60,083 bases of DNA, from IMG/VR virus record IMGVR_UViG_3300004806_000027, positions 1-60,083 of that record; one strand, written 5' to 3'. Within the stretch, counting starts at the first letter, position 1; each line of letters opens with the position of its first letter. Below the pieces are notes generated by a model. It did not search any database, was not told the origin of the DNA, and worked only from the letters and a program-made list of their open reading frames with translations. This stretch comes from a virus. The translations under genes were made by a program, and so were the position numbers. This document shows, one piece after another, positions 37,271 to 45,970 of this stretch.

Positions 37271-38307
37271 TGGCTTACCTTTCCCTTCTGGACGTGACCC
37301 GTCGCATGGACCCGGATGGGTCGGTGGCGGAAATTGCTGAATTGTTGTCTCAGTGCAACGAAGTGTTTAAGGACATGCTGTGGGTTGAATCCAACCTGCC
37401 GACTGGTCACAAAAGCACGATCCGCACCGGTCTGCCGCAAGGCACCTGGCGCGCGGCTTATGGTGGCGTTCCTTACACCAAGTCGCGCACGGCGCAAGTG
37501 ACCGATGCCATTGGCCAATTGGCTGCTTATAGCCAAGTTGACAAGATGGTGGCGGAATTGGGCGGCAAGGTCGCACAAGTTCGCATGTCGGAAGATAACG
37601 CCCATTTGGAAGGTTTGAGCCAGCAAATGGCAACCACGCTGTTCTATGGCAACGTGTCCACGGCTCCGACCCAGTTCACGGGTTTCTCGCCGCGCTTTAA
37701 TACCAAGACGGCCACCACTGCCGCCAATGCTCAGAACGTGATTGACGCCGGTGGCACCGGGTCGTCAAACGCTTCAATCTGGCTTGTTGGCTGGGGTGAC
37801 AACACTTGCTTTGGCATTTTCCCGCAAGGGTCGAAGGCTGGTCTGGTGTTTGAAGATCGTGGGGATGTGGTTCCGGGTTATGACGCCGCCAACAATCCCT
37901 TCCCGGCCTATACCTCGTATTTCCAATGGAATGCGGGTTTGGTCACCAAGGATTGGCGTTATATTTGCCGCATTGCCAATATTGACACCACAACGGTCGG
38001 TCTGCAAGGTTCAACGCCGCCTGACCTGTTCTATTACATGAGCAAGGCGGTTGTGCGTTTACCGACGCTGACCAAGCGCGCATCTGGCATTACGGAAACG
38101 GATGCTCCGGATGAACCGGCGCCCGGTATCAGCCCGGCATTCTATGTCAACCGTACCGTCCGCGAGTACCTGGACATTCAGGCTATCCGCGACAAGAACG
38201 TGTTGTTGAAACCCACGGAGTATGCCGGTGAGCCGGTTGTCGAGTTCCGTGGCATCCCCATTCGTGTTTGCGACACGCTCGTAAACACCGAAGCCACCCT
38301 AGTCTGA
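37270..38307 (+). CDS. Major capsid protein (BPP-1-like)
   Basis: The 345-residue protein starts at ATG 37270 after GGAG. LPTGHKSTIRTGLPQGTWR, LGGKVAQVRMSEDNAHLEGL, FTGFSPRFN and WRYICRIANIDTT are the pattern of the BPP-1-type HK97-fold capsid protein. Codon use is more GC-ending here than around it, as expected for the most highly expressed virion gene. It forms the icosahedral head. Confidence 0.85.
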   Translation: MAYLSLLDVTRRMDPDGSVAEIAELLSQCNEVFKDMLWVESNLPTGHKSTIRTGLPQGTWRAAYGGVPYTKSRTAQVTDAIGQLAAYSQVDKMVAELGGKVAQVRMSEDNAHLEGLSQQMATTLFYGNVSTAPTQFTGFSPRFNTKTATTAANAQNVIDAGGTGSSNASIWLVGWGDNTCFGIFPQGSKAGLVFEDRGDVVPGYDAANNPFPAYTSYFQWNAGLVTKDWRYICRIANIDTTTVGLQGSTPPDLFYYMSKAVVRLPTLTKRASGITETDAPDEPAPGISPAFYVNRTVREYLDIQAIRDKNVLLKPTEYAGEPVVEFRGIPIRVCDTLVNTEATLV

Positions 38308-38319
38308 GGAGCCGGAACA

Positions 38320-38829
38320 ATGTTGTTCGACGTTAATACACTTTTCTATCACTCCGGTTCCGCGTTTGCATTTACGGGTGGCGAATATGTTTCGCTGGTC
38401 ACGACTGCAACCACGGCATCATCCGTCATCGACATGGGCGTGTTTGAAGATTTGGGCATCGGCGATGGCCTGTACATTCCCAAGGTTGCCTTGCAATTAA
38501 GCACCGGCATCACTTGCGCTTGTACGTCGCTGACCCTGAATTTCCAATTCCAAGGTTCGACCAATTCCACCACCTGGACCACCTATGCCGAAAGCGGCAC
38601 GGCTTCAACCGCGTCTTACAAGGCCGGTTATTTCGTGCTGCCCATTGACGTGCCGCGTCGTCCGGCTGGCGCCGCTTTGCCGCGCTATTACCGGATTAAC
38701 ATGGTTGTGGCTGGCAATGCCAACACGGAATCCATTTCGTCTGGCAATGTCATCGGTGGCATCGTTATTCAGCGCGAAGATAGCTACGACACGCAAGCTC
38801 TCTACGCTGCTGGCTATTCTGTATCGTAG
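38320..38829 (+). CDS. Capsid cement protein, Bbp16-like
   Basis: The 169-residue beta-rich protein begins MLFDVNTLFYHSGSAF and has SSVIDMGVFEDLGIGDGLYIPK. This matches Bbp16-type cement proteins that sit on the capsid three-folds. It follows the capsid gene and precedes a strong terminator, so the two are made in high amounts. Confidence 0.75.
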   Translation: MLFDVNTLFYHSGSAFAFTGGEYVSLVTTATTASSVIDMGVFEDLGIGDGLYIPKVALQLSTGITCACTSLTLNFQFQGSTNSTTWTTYAESGTASTASYKAGYFVLPIDVPRRPAGAALPRYYRINMVVAGNANTESISSGNVIGGIVIQREDSYDTQALYAAGYSVS

Positions 38830-38842
38830 CATTTAGTTCTGG

Positions 38843-38872
38843 CCCTCCCGGCCTAAAAACCGGGAGGGTTTT
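38843..38872 (+). terminator. Strong intrinsic terminator after the capsid genes
   Basis: CCCTCCCGG (38843-38851) pairs perfectly with CCGGGAGGG (38860-38868) and is followed by TTTT. It should cap the capsid transcript and reduce expression of tail genes. Confidence 0.85.
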
Positions 38873-38901
38873 GACCCTATAACTAATTTTGGAGCGCTAT
38901 A

Positions 38902-39516
38902 ATGCGTTACGATGATGAAGGCGGCAATACCGCGACCGAAGCTCTTGGCGGATCAGATTTAGCCAGCATTAAGGCTGAGAATGAGGCGCTGCGCGCCCGT
39001 CTTGCCGAATTGCAAGGCAATACCATTTCGCGTCCCGTGTTCAACGGTGAGGTGCCGAAATACAAGCTAAACTCTCCGTGCTATTTCGAAGATGATACGC
39101 TTCGCATGGAAGGGGACATTGTTGAATATATCGGCACGCCCAATCTGGAAATGGTGCCGCTCAACAAAGCCGCTGAAAAGCGGATGCAAGAATTTATCGG
39201 CATGCTGACCGATGCGGCGCGTCAAACCGCTCAATTGCACGGGCGCCCGTTCGAAGGTCTTGTGACCGATAATGGCGTGCTGATTGCGCAGAATTTGCAG
39301 CATGCGCGCCGGACGGCCAATGAAGTGGTTGTAGCCATGCCGGTGGATCGCTCGGAAGTGCCGACCATGCCGCACACGGAAGATGCTGCTGCGATACGTA
39401 ATCGTGGCGGGCGTCCGCGCAAGGCAAGCCCGGTTATTTCGACCACGCCGCAAAGCTCGGCCAATGAACGGCCTACGCCGAAAACTTATGCTCAAATCGG
39501 ACGTGAGGCAATCTAA
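38902..39516 (+). CDS. Structural-module protein with coiled-coil N-terminus
   Basis: The 204-residue protein has an early coiled coil (LASIKAENEALRARLAELQ), a beta-rich centre (FEDDTLRMEGDIVEYIGTPNLEMVPLN) and a disordered basic C-terminus (RNRGGRPRKASP). No family recalled. It lies between the capsid terminator and a run of very small genes. Confidence 0.55.
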   Translation: MRYDDEGGNTATEALGGSDLASIKAENEALRARLAELQGNTISRPVFNGEVPKYKLNSPCYFEDDTLRMEGDIVEYIGTPNLEMVPLNKAAEKRMQEFIGMLTDAARQTAQLHGRPFEGLVTDNGVLIAQNLQHARRTANEVVVAMPVDRSEVPTMPHTEDAAAIRNRGGRPRKASPVISTTPQSSANERPTPKTYAQIGREAI

Positions 39517-39623
39517 TGGCTAATCCATGTGATGTTGGCGCTGCGGCTTTGACCAAAACGCGCATTGATGCGGATACCGCTTCAACGTGGTGGAATTACA
39601 CGTATTTTGCGAGTTACGCATGA
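39516..39623 (+). CDS. 35-residue gene
   Basis: ATG 39516 overlaps the previous stop by one base and its own stop overlaps the next ATG. The product (MANPCDVGAAALTK) ends in an aromatic stretch (WWNYTYFASYA). Coupling at both ends supports translation. Confidence 0.45.
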   Translation: MANPCDVGAAALTKTRIDADTASTWWNYTYFASYA

Positions 39624-39733
39624 GTGCGCCGAAACAGCCGAACAAAGCGGGCGGCGCTCCGGTGGTCACGCATGTGGATGCAAGGCAAGATGTTGATTGG
39701 CACAAATACACGCTGGCTTCGTCGTTTAAATAG
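39620..39733 (+). CDS. 37-residue gene
   Basis: An ATGA overlap with the gene before it gives MSAPKQPNKAGGAPVVTHV followed by DVDWHKYTLASSF. Small and soluble; function unknown. Part of the tiny-gene run after the capsid. Confidence 0.45.
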   Translation: MSAPKQPNKAGGAPVVTHVDARQDVDWHKYTLASSFK

Positions 39734-39740
39734 GTGATCC

Positions 39741-39926
39741 ATGCCGCCTGTCTCGCAAAGTCAACGCGCTCTTATGTATGCCGCTGCATCAAAAAAGGGC
39801 GGTTTAGCGGGCGTGTCGCAAAAGGTGGCTAAAGAGTTTGTGGCGGCTGACAAGCCTGGAAAGTTACCTGAGCACAAATCAAAGGCGTATCGCCGGTATA
39901 AGTCTAAGGGGTCTGACGGTGGCTAA
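39741..39926 (+). CDS. DUF3008-like small basic protein
   Basis: The 61-residue protein MPPVSQSQRALMYAAASKKGG then VSQKVAKEFVAADK and KLPEHKSKAYRR fits the DUF3008 pattern seen in phages and bacteria. Lys-rich, so likely nucleic-acid or capsid associated. Role unknown. Confidence 0.6.
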   Translation: MPPVSQSQRALMYAAASKKGGLAGVSQKVAKEFVAADKPGKLPEHKSKAYRRYKSKGSDGG

Positions 39927-40128
39927 TTGGATCAAAGGTGCGGTTGGGAACAACAAAGGCACGTTTCGCAAAAAGGCGGAACGGGCTGGTAAAACCACGC
40001 GCGAATATGCCGCCGAAAAAGCCGATGCGCCGGGCAAGCTGGGCCGCGAAGCGCGATTGGCTGAAACCTTAATGGGAATGAGCCATAAGGTATCAAAACG
40101 GTATGCCCCGAAAGGAGTGGTGCGCTGA
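39919..40128 (+). CDS. Small basic protein, GTG start
   Basis: GTG 39919 overlaps the end of the DUF3008-like gene. The 69-residue product (MANWIKGAVGNNKGTFRKKAERAG) is Lys/Arg-rich and shares its opening with the next protein (MAKWIKKG). Such basic minor proteins may bind packaged DNA; this is inference. Confidence 0.5.
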   Translation: MANWIKGAVGNNKGTFRKKAERAGKTTREYAAEKADAPGKLGREARLAETLMGMSHKVSKRYAPKGVVR

Positions 40129-40331
40129 TGGCCAAATGGATCAAAAAGGGCAAGAAAGTCGAAAAAGACGGATCGTCTTACAAAGATGAACCTGTTTTTG
40201 CCGATGACGATGATTCTGTGGAAACTGTAAGTTCCATTGACCGGGCCAACAAAGCCGAAAAGGTCATTGGATTGCAGCATAATTCAAAGGCCGCGCGTCG
40301 TTATGGCCGGGTCACTGTTAAGAAGGGCTGA
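40128..40331 (+). CDS. Small charged protein
   Basis: The 67-residue protein has a basic start (MAKWIKKGKKVEKDG), an acidic middle (FADDDDSVETV) and a basic end. Start and previous stop share one base. Function unknown. Confidence 0.5.
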   Translation: MAKWIKKGKKVEKDGSSYKDEPVFADDDDSVETVSSIDRANKAEKVIGLQHNSKAARRYGRVTVKKG

Positions 40332-40335
40332 TACG

Positions 40336-40734
40336 ATGAGCGAATATCCCAAAGCAAAATCCAAAGGCGAGAAGCGTTATGGCACACCGCCGCATATTGA
40401 AACCGTGAAATCTGAGGGTGACACGGATCGCGCCGTGGCGCCGAAAAAGGCCGCTGCGGCTGCTGAAAAGACGGCGGATCGTGAAGCCACGCCGCATGCT
40501 GGCGATAAGAAAATGGTGGGCAAAGAAGGCACCATGGGTGGCAATGACGACATGGTGCATGTTTCCGAATTGCACGCGACCGAACGCAAGGAAATGCACA
40601 CGCGGCATGAAAAAGAGCGCCGCGACATGCATACGCGCCACGAAGAAGAACAAAAGGCCATGGATAAGAAGCACATGGAGCGTTATGACCGCACCGACAT
40701 TGGTAAGGGCGGCACTGAATTAGGGCGCGAATAA
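40336..40734 (+). CDS. Highly charged His/Lys/Glu-rich protein
   Basis: ATG 40336 (GAAGGG upstream) gives 132 residues. The C-terminal part carries repeats of the type MHTRHEKERRD / MHTRHEEEQKA / MDKKHMERYD (about 88-120), probably a long charged helix. The repeated HTRHE units are unusual. Function unknown. Confidence 0.55.
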   Translation: MSEYPKAKSKGEKRYGTPPHIETVKSEGDTDRAVAPKKAAAAAEKTADREATPHAGDKKMVGKEGTMGGNDDMVHVSELHATERKEMHTRHEKERRDMHTRHEEEQKAMDKKHMERYDRTDIGKGGTELGRE

Positions 40735-41033
40735 TGAGCGCCTATGGCATGGTGAACCTTAAGCGCACGCCGCGCGAAAAGGTTGAAGATATGATGCCGA
40801 TGGCTTACGAGCCGTCTGATACGCCGCCGGGTCTGTGTTTGTGCTTGACCGAAACGGAATTGGAAAAGCTGGGGCTTTCCGATGACGTTGATATGGGTGA
40901 TTTGCTGCATCTTCGTTTGATGTGCGAAGTGACGGCGGTTCACAAGACTGAAAACGGATGCCGGATCGAATTGGCTGCAATTCATGGCACTGTCGAAGAT
41001 GAAGATGACGAAGGGGACGAGGAGGACGAATAG
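40734..41033 (+). CDS. Small virion-associated-type protein with acidic tail
   Basis: The 99-residue protein starts MSAYGMVNLKRTPREK and has LCLCLTETELEKLGLSDDVDMGD, ending in DEDDEGDEEDE. This start and layout is like the capsid-staple-type proteins of podoviruses, as I remember them. The very acidic tail is typical. Assignment tentative. Confidence 0.5.
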   Translation: MSAYGMVNLKRTPREKVEDMMPMAYEPSDTPPGLCLCLTETELEKLGLSDDVDMGDLLHLRLMCEVTAVHKTENGCRIELAAIHGTVEDEDDEGDEEDE

Positions 41034-41066
41034 TCCCCACGTTCAAAGTTAAGGTGAGGTTGTCGC

Positions 41067-41834
41067 ATGAACGCGGTTGATGTGTGCAATCTTGCCTTGG
41101 CTGAAATTGGCAACCGCACGTCTATTTCATCGTTTGATGATGGATCGCCGCAAGCCAATATTGCCAAGCTGTTTTATACGCCCAAAATGCAAGCATTGGC
41201 GCGGGGGGCGCCTTGGAACGGCTGGCGCGGTCAAATTGCTTTAACGCAATTGAAATCCTACACGGATTCAAACCCGCCGCCGCAACCTTTTTTATATGAA
41301 TATGCTTGGCCCTCCGATTGTTTGGAGGCCCGGTTTATCATTCCAACTCAAACAAATACCACGGGCAGCACGGTGCCTTTGACCACGGGTCAAACGGTAT
41401 GGCAACCCGCGCAAGCGGTGGATACCACAACGCCTTTTGTGGTGGGTACGGATTACGACACCAATGGCAGTCCGATTAAGGTCATTCTGACCAATTTGGA
41501 ACAAGCCCAATTGATTTACACGCGGGATTTAACCCAAGTGCCCGATTTGTGGGATTCATTGTTTTTGACGGCGGCAACGGCTTATCTTGCGTCTTACTTT
41601 ATTAATGCGCTGGCCCGGAATGAACAGCAATTAAAAGATCAGATTGCCATTGCCAAGAACGCGATTATGGATGCTCGATCTGGATCGGGCAATGAAGGCA
41701 TTAACGATACAGACCACATACCGGATTGGTTCAAGGCTCGTATGGTGTCATCTGTGCCTTGGGCTTTTGGGTCTGCGGGCGGCTTCCCAATGAATTGGGA
41801 TAATGTGGTGTTTGCTGATGGGCTGAGTTATTAA
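41067..41834 (+). CDS. Tail adaptor (T7 gp11-like tubular protein A)
   Basis: The 255-residue protein begins MNAVDVCNLALAEIGNRTSISSFDDGSPQANIAKLFY and has a FLYEYAWPSDCLEARFI segment. This is the podoviral gp11-type adaptor that joins portal and nozzle. It is followed directly by the nozzle gene. Confidence 0.82.
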   Translation: MNAVDVCNLALAEIGNRTSISSFDDGSPQANIAKLFYTPKMQALARGAPWNGWRGQIALTQLKSYTDSNPPPQPFLYEYAWPSDCLEARFIIPTQTNTTGSTVPLTTGQTVWQPAQAVDTTTPFVVGTDYDTNGSPIKVILTNLEQAQLIYTRDLTQVPDLWDSLFLTAATAYLASYFINALARNEQQLKDQIAIAKNAIMDARSGSGNEGINDTDHIPDWFKARMVSSVPWAFGSAGGFPMNWDNVVFADGLSY

Positions 41835-44800
41835 ATGACAGCGCCCATTTTACAAAATGCCCTAAATGCTGGTGAATTATCGCCGTCATTATTTGGCCGG
41901 ACAGACCTTGATAAATACCGCAAAGGTTGTTCGACGCTGCGCAATTTCTTTGCGTCCTATCGCGGCGGCGCTGCATCGCGCGCGGGAACGGCTTTTGTGG
42001 GTCAATGCAAACAAGGGTCGCTGGGCAATAATGCTGCATTGCCGCCTGTTTTGATCCCGTTTCAATACTCGGTCACTCAAGGCATAGCACTTGAATTTGG
42101 CGATAATTATTTGAGATTTGCCATTGATGGGGCTTATGTCACCGAAACACCAATACCCATTTATGGGTTTAACAATGTTTCGCCCGCGTTAATTTCGGTC
42201 AATAACCTTTGGGCGCCGGGCGATTGGGTTTATGCGTCTGGTATTGGGGGTATTCCGGAAGTTAATGGCCGGTTATTTGTGATTGGCACGCGGTCCCCAA
42301 TTGGGGTCACTTTGCTTGATCCTTTAACCGGTGGAAATGTCGATGCGACCAATTGGCCGTTATGGACCGGCGGGGGAACGCTGGCGCGCATTTACGAGGT
42401 GTCAACGCCTTACGCCGCGTCTGATCTTCCTTTGTTAAAATGGACCCAAAGCGCGGACGTGATGACGCTTACTCATCCGTCCTATCCGCCCTATGATTTA
42501 ACCCGGATCAATTATAACAATTGGACATTGACGCAAACCAGCTTTGATGTGGCGATTGCTGCGCCCACGGCTTTATTTGCGTCTGCATCCAGCGTCACCA
42601 CGTCCACAACGTCTTTCTACTATCAATATGTGGCCACGGCGGTTGATGCGGTCACGGGGCAGGAAAGCATAGCGTCTCCACCTTATACGGTGGCATCGGT
42701 TAATATTTCCGCGCAAGCCGGGACCATTCGGATTAACTGCAATCCAGTGACCACGGCGGAATCCTATAATTTTTATCGGGCGCCCGTGTCTTATGCGTCC
42801 CCTCCCGTGGGGGGCCAGATTTACGGGTATATCGGAACCAGCCGGGGTGTCTGTTTTACGGATGCCAATATCACGCCTGATTATACCGTATCGCCGCCCA
42901 TCCATACCAATCCGTTTGCTACGTCCTCGGTCACGTCTATTAATGTGACAAATCCGGGGTCTGGTTATTCCACGGCTGGGGTGACGGTATCAATTTCATC
43001 GACCAATGGGTCTAGCTTTGCCGGTACAGTGGTTGTTATTGATGGTCAAATCCAATGGGTCACGATTGACAATGGGGGTCATGGGTATTCGACCTCTGAC
43101 ACATTGTCATTTATTGATTCAACCGGATCGGGCGCACAAGGTACAATTCAAGTCGGCCCGTCCACTGGGACTTATCCGGGAGTTTGTGCGTATTTCCAGC
43201 AACGCCGGTTTTATGCGTCCACGTATAACAATCCGGACACTTATTTTGCGTCTCAACCTGGCGCGTTCACTAATATGGATCGGTCTATTCCGACCAAAGC
43301 CGATGATGCGATTGTTGGGACTCCATGGTCGCAACAAGTCAATGGCATTCAATGGATGATTAACATGCCTGGGGGCTTGGTGGTTTTGACCGGGCGCGGA
43401 GCGTGGCAATTATCCGGATCGGGGCAATCGGGAACGGCCATCACGCCGTCAAATCAATTTGCCGCGCCGCAAGCCTATACCGGATGCTCTCCGACAATCC
43501 GGCCCATTCCGGTCAATTTTGACATTCTCTATGTTCAGGAAAAAGGCTCTATTGTCCGTGATCTGAGCTATAATTTTTTTACGAATATCTATACCGGCAC
43601 GGATTTGACGGTGCTTTCAAACCATCTGTTTGATGGCCATACGATCGTGCGGTGGGATTGGTGCGAGGAGCCGAATAAGCTCTTATGGGCCGTGCGCGAT
43701 GACGGCATTTTGCTCAATCTGACTTATTTGAAAGAGCAAGACGTTTATGCGTGGTCACGGCATGACACCAATGGCTTGTTTAAATCGGTCTGTTCGATTT
43801 CTGAGCCTCCGGTGGACGCGGCTTATTTTGTGGTTCAACGGTATATTCCTGGGGCGGGGGTTAATGCGTATTATCTGGAACGCATGAATGACCGGCTATG
43901 GGAAACCATAGATGATGCGTGGTGCGTTGATGCCGGGCTGTCTTATACCCAAAATCAACCGGAAACCTATGCCAGCGTTTTAAGCGCGACGGGAACACCG
44001 ACACTTCAACAACCTGTTTTGGCTTATGGAGGTCAGAATTATTCCGATACGACTTATGCTCGGATTGACGATCCAACCGGATCAGGGGCTATCGGCACGG
44101 TAACAGTGACGGCTGGGGCTATTACCGCCGTGGGGGTTATCGGGACCTTGACGGGATACACAAACCCTAAATTTGTTGTAGTCGATCCGACCAATCAGGG
44201 CGGCGGCGCGGTTGTTAATATTTTTTCGCTCAACGTCACCACATTTTCCACAAGTGCGGCGGTGCTGTCGAATACGGCGGGCTATGGCCAAGCGGGCGAT
44301 GTTATCCGGATCGGCGGGGGTCTGCTGACGGTTTTATCCTATATTGATTCAAGTCATTTATCTGTTCAGGTCGTGCGGCCAATTACGCAGACTTTTCCAA
44401 ATGACCCCAATAATCTGCCCATTCCGCAATCGCCGGGTACGTGGTCAATCGCCACTCCGATCACAACGGTTTATGGGCTGAACCATTTGGAAGGCATGAC
44501 CGTTTCAATTTTGGCGGATGGCGTGGTTCAAGCGCCTCAAGTGGTGTCTGGCGGTACGGTTACATTATCGGTCGCTGCATCAAATATTGTGGTGGGCCTT
44601 GGGTTCACGGCGCAATTGCAAACCATGTATTTGGATTTTCCAGCGCAAGTGACTGTTCAGGGACGCAGAAAAGTCGCGTATAATGCAACGGTTCGGGTTG
44701 AAAATTCCGGGTCTGTTTTTGAAGTGGGAACCAATCAGCCGGATCAATCCGTTCAGCCTGGGAATGCAACGGTTACATGGTCGAATATGACGCAATTTGC

Positions 44801-44984
44801 AGCACCGGTCGGGACAAATAATCCTTTGCAGCCCTATGCCCTTTTCACCGGGGATATTTATAACAATATCAATGATGGGCTGGGTGGGACTAAGGGGCAA
44901 ATTGCGGTCCAGCAAACGCAACCTTTACCTTTGACGGTTTTGGCAATGGTGCCATGGTTTGATGTTGGGGATAGTGCCGGGTGA
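41835..44984 (+). CDS. Tail nozzle (T7 gp12-like tubular protein B)
   Basis: The 1049-residue protein starts LQNALNAGELSPSLFGRTDLDKYRKGCSTLRNF, then SRAGTAFVGQ and LIPFQYSVTQGIALEFGDNYLRF, the conserved opening of podoviral nozzle proteins. The middle has Gly/Ser/Thr-rich beta repeats (NPGSGYSTAGVTVSI; GGHGYSTSDTLSFID) typical of large tail proteins. It forms the tail tip tube. The length is above the T7 protein, because of these inserts. Confidence 0.82.
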   Translation: MTAPILQNALNAGELSPSLFGRTDLDKYRKGCSTLRNFFASYRGGAASRAGTAFVGQCKQGSLGNNAALPPVLIPFQYSVTQGIALEFGDNYLRFAIDGAYVTETPIPIYGFNNVSPALISVNNLWAPGDWVYASGIGGIPEVNGRLFVIGTRSPIGVTLLDPLTGGNVDATNWPLWTGGGTLARIYEVSTPYAASDLPLLKWTQSADVMTLTHPSYPPYDLTRINYNNWTLTQTSFDVAIAAPTALFASASSVTTSTTSFYYQYVATAVDAVTGQESIASPPYTVASVNISAQAGTIRINCNPVTTAESYNFYRAPVSYASPPVGGQIYGYIGTSRGVCFTDANITPDYTVSPPIHTNPFATSSVTSINVTNPGSGYSTAGVTVSISSTNGSSFAGTVVVIDGQIQWVTIDNGGHGYSTSDTLSFIDSTGSGAQGTIQVGPSTGTYPGVCAYFQQRRFYASTYNNPDTYFASQPGAFTNMDRSIPTKADDAIVGTPWSQQVNGIQWMINMPGGLVVLTGRGAWQLSGSGQSGTAITPSNQFAAPQAYTGCSPTIRPIPVNFDILYVQEKGSIVRDLSYNFFTNIYTGTDLTVLSNHLFDGHTIVRWDWCEEPNKLLWAVRDDGILLNLTYLKEQDVYAWSRHDTNGLFKSVCSISEPPVDAAYFVVQRYIPGAGVNAYYLERMNDRLWETIDDAWCVDAGLSYTQNQPETYASVLSATGTPTLQQPVLAYGGQNYSDTTYARIDDPTGSGAIGTVTVTAGAITAVGVIGTLTGYTNPKFVVVDPTNQGGGAVVNIFSLNVTTFSTSAAVLSNTAGYGQAGDVIRIGGGLLTVLSYIDSSHLSVQVVRPITQTFPNDPNNLPIPQSPGTWSIATPITTVYGLNHLEGMTVSILADGVVQAPQVVSGGTVTLSVAASNIVVGLGFTAQLQTMYLDFPAQVTVQGRRKVAYNATVRVENSGSVFEVGTNQPDQSVQPGNATVTWSNMTQFAAPVGTNNPLQPYALFTGDIYNNINDGLGGTKGQIAVQQTQPLPLTVLAMVPWFDVGDSAG

Positions 44985-45433
44985 GGTATCAAATTGTTCC
45001 CGCGCAATTAAATCACGTTTCGATGTTGGCAGATAAGCTGCGTCGGGGTGATAAATTAGAATTAACGTCCGTGGGCATGTCGCCCAATCGGGCGCTGTTT
45101 AAGGCGTTTCGTGGTAGCATTATTCGACGCACGGCATTTGTTGATGGCGACATTGCGTGCATGTTTGGGGTTGGCGGATCGGTCTTATCGGGTGTGGGTT
45201 ATCCATGGCTTTTAACGTCTGAGGCTATTGAGCGCGTGCCATTTTCTTTTGTAAGGGAAGGGCGGCGCGAAGTGGCCAAGATGCAAGCAATGTTTCCTTT
45301 ATTGGAAAATTATGTGCTGGCATCCTACGTGCAAGCCTGTGGGTTTCTTTTGATTCTGGGGTTTGATCTTGGTCCGCCCGTTGAATTTGGACCAAAGCGG
45401 GCCTTGTTTCGGCGATTTGAATTGAGGCGGTAA
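44981..45433 (+). CDS. T7 gp13-like protein (DUF2833, acetyltransferase fold)
   Basis: GTG 44981 overlaps the nozzle stop. The 150-residue product has LADKLRRGDKLELTSVGM, MFGVGGSVLSGVGYPWLLTSEAI and CGFLLILGFDLG, the pattern of DUF2833 proteins in podoviral internal-protein clusters. In T7, gp13 is needed for virion maturation but is not in the virion. Acetyltransferase activity is not shown. Confidence 0.7.
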   Translation: MRYQIVPAQLNHVSMLADKLRRGDKLELTSVGMSPNRALFKAFRGSIIRRTAFVDGDIACMFGVGGSVLSGVGYPWLLTSEAIERVPFSFVREGRREVAKMQAMFPLLENYVLASYVQACGFLLILGFDLGPPVEFGPKRALFRRFELRR

Positions 45434-45970
45434 ATGTGTGAACCAACTACATTAGCAATTGCAGCATTGGCAACGGCGGGTGTGGGGACTGGCGTTTCGA
45501 TCCTTGGCAATATTCGTCAAGGCGAAGCGCAGCGAGCGGCGGCAAATTATCAAGCTCAAGTCGCGCAAAATAACGCCATTATCGCCGGGGAAAAGTCGCG
45601 GGTGGCGTCTGTTGCGGGCGAACAGCAAACCGCCAATGAAGGGCAAAAAAATCGGCAAGAATTGGGGGCTATTAAGGCCGCTCAAGCTGCGTCTGGAGTC
45701 GATGTTAATTCCGGGTCATCTGTGGACGTGCGGTCATCGGCGGCGGAAACCGGACAATTAAACGCTTTAACCGTTCGATCCAATGCCGCCAAGCAAGCCT
45801 ATGGCTATGACCTTGAGGGTGCTGGGTTTCAGGCGGATTCTCAATTGGATACGCTCAAAGGCGAGAATGCGGCGGCTGCGGGACAGATTGGCGCGTTTAG
45901 TTCATTGTTAAGCGGGGCATCTTCACTATCCGGTCAAGCGGCTGGGTATAAAATGGCCGGTGTGATCTAA
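45434..45970 (+). CDS. Internal virion protein (T7 gp14-like)
   Basis: The 178-residue protein has a hydrophobic, Ala/Gly-rich N-terminus (LAIAALATAGVGTGVSILGN) and a long helical Ala/Gln-rich region. This matches the small internal protein ejected first to form an outer-membrane channel. It precedes the two larger internal proteins, as in T7. Confidence 0.7.
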   Translation: MCEPTTLAIAALATAGVGTGVSILGNIRQGEAQRAAANYQAQVAQNNAIIAGEKSRVASVAGEQQTANEGQKNRQELGAIKAAQAASGVDVNSGSSVDVRSSAAETGQLNALTVRSNAAKQAYGYDLEGAGFQADSQLDTLKGENAAAAGQIGAFSSLLSGASSLSGQAAGYKMAGVI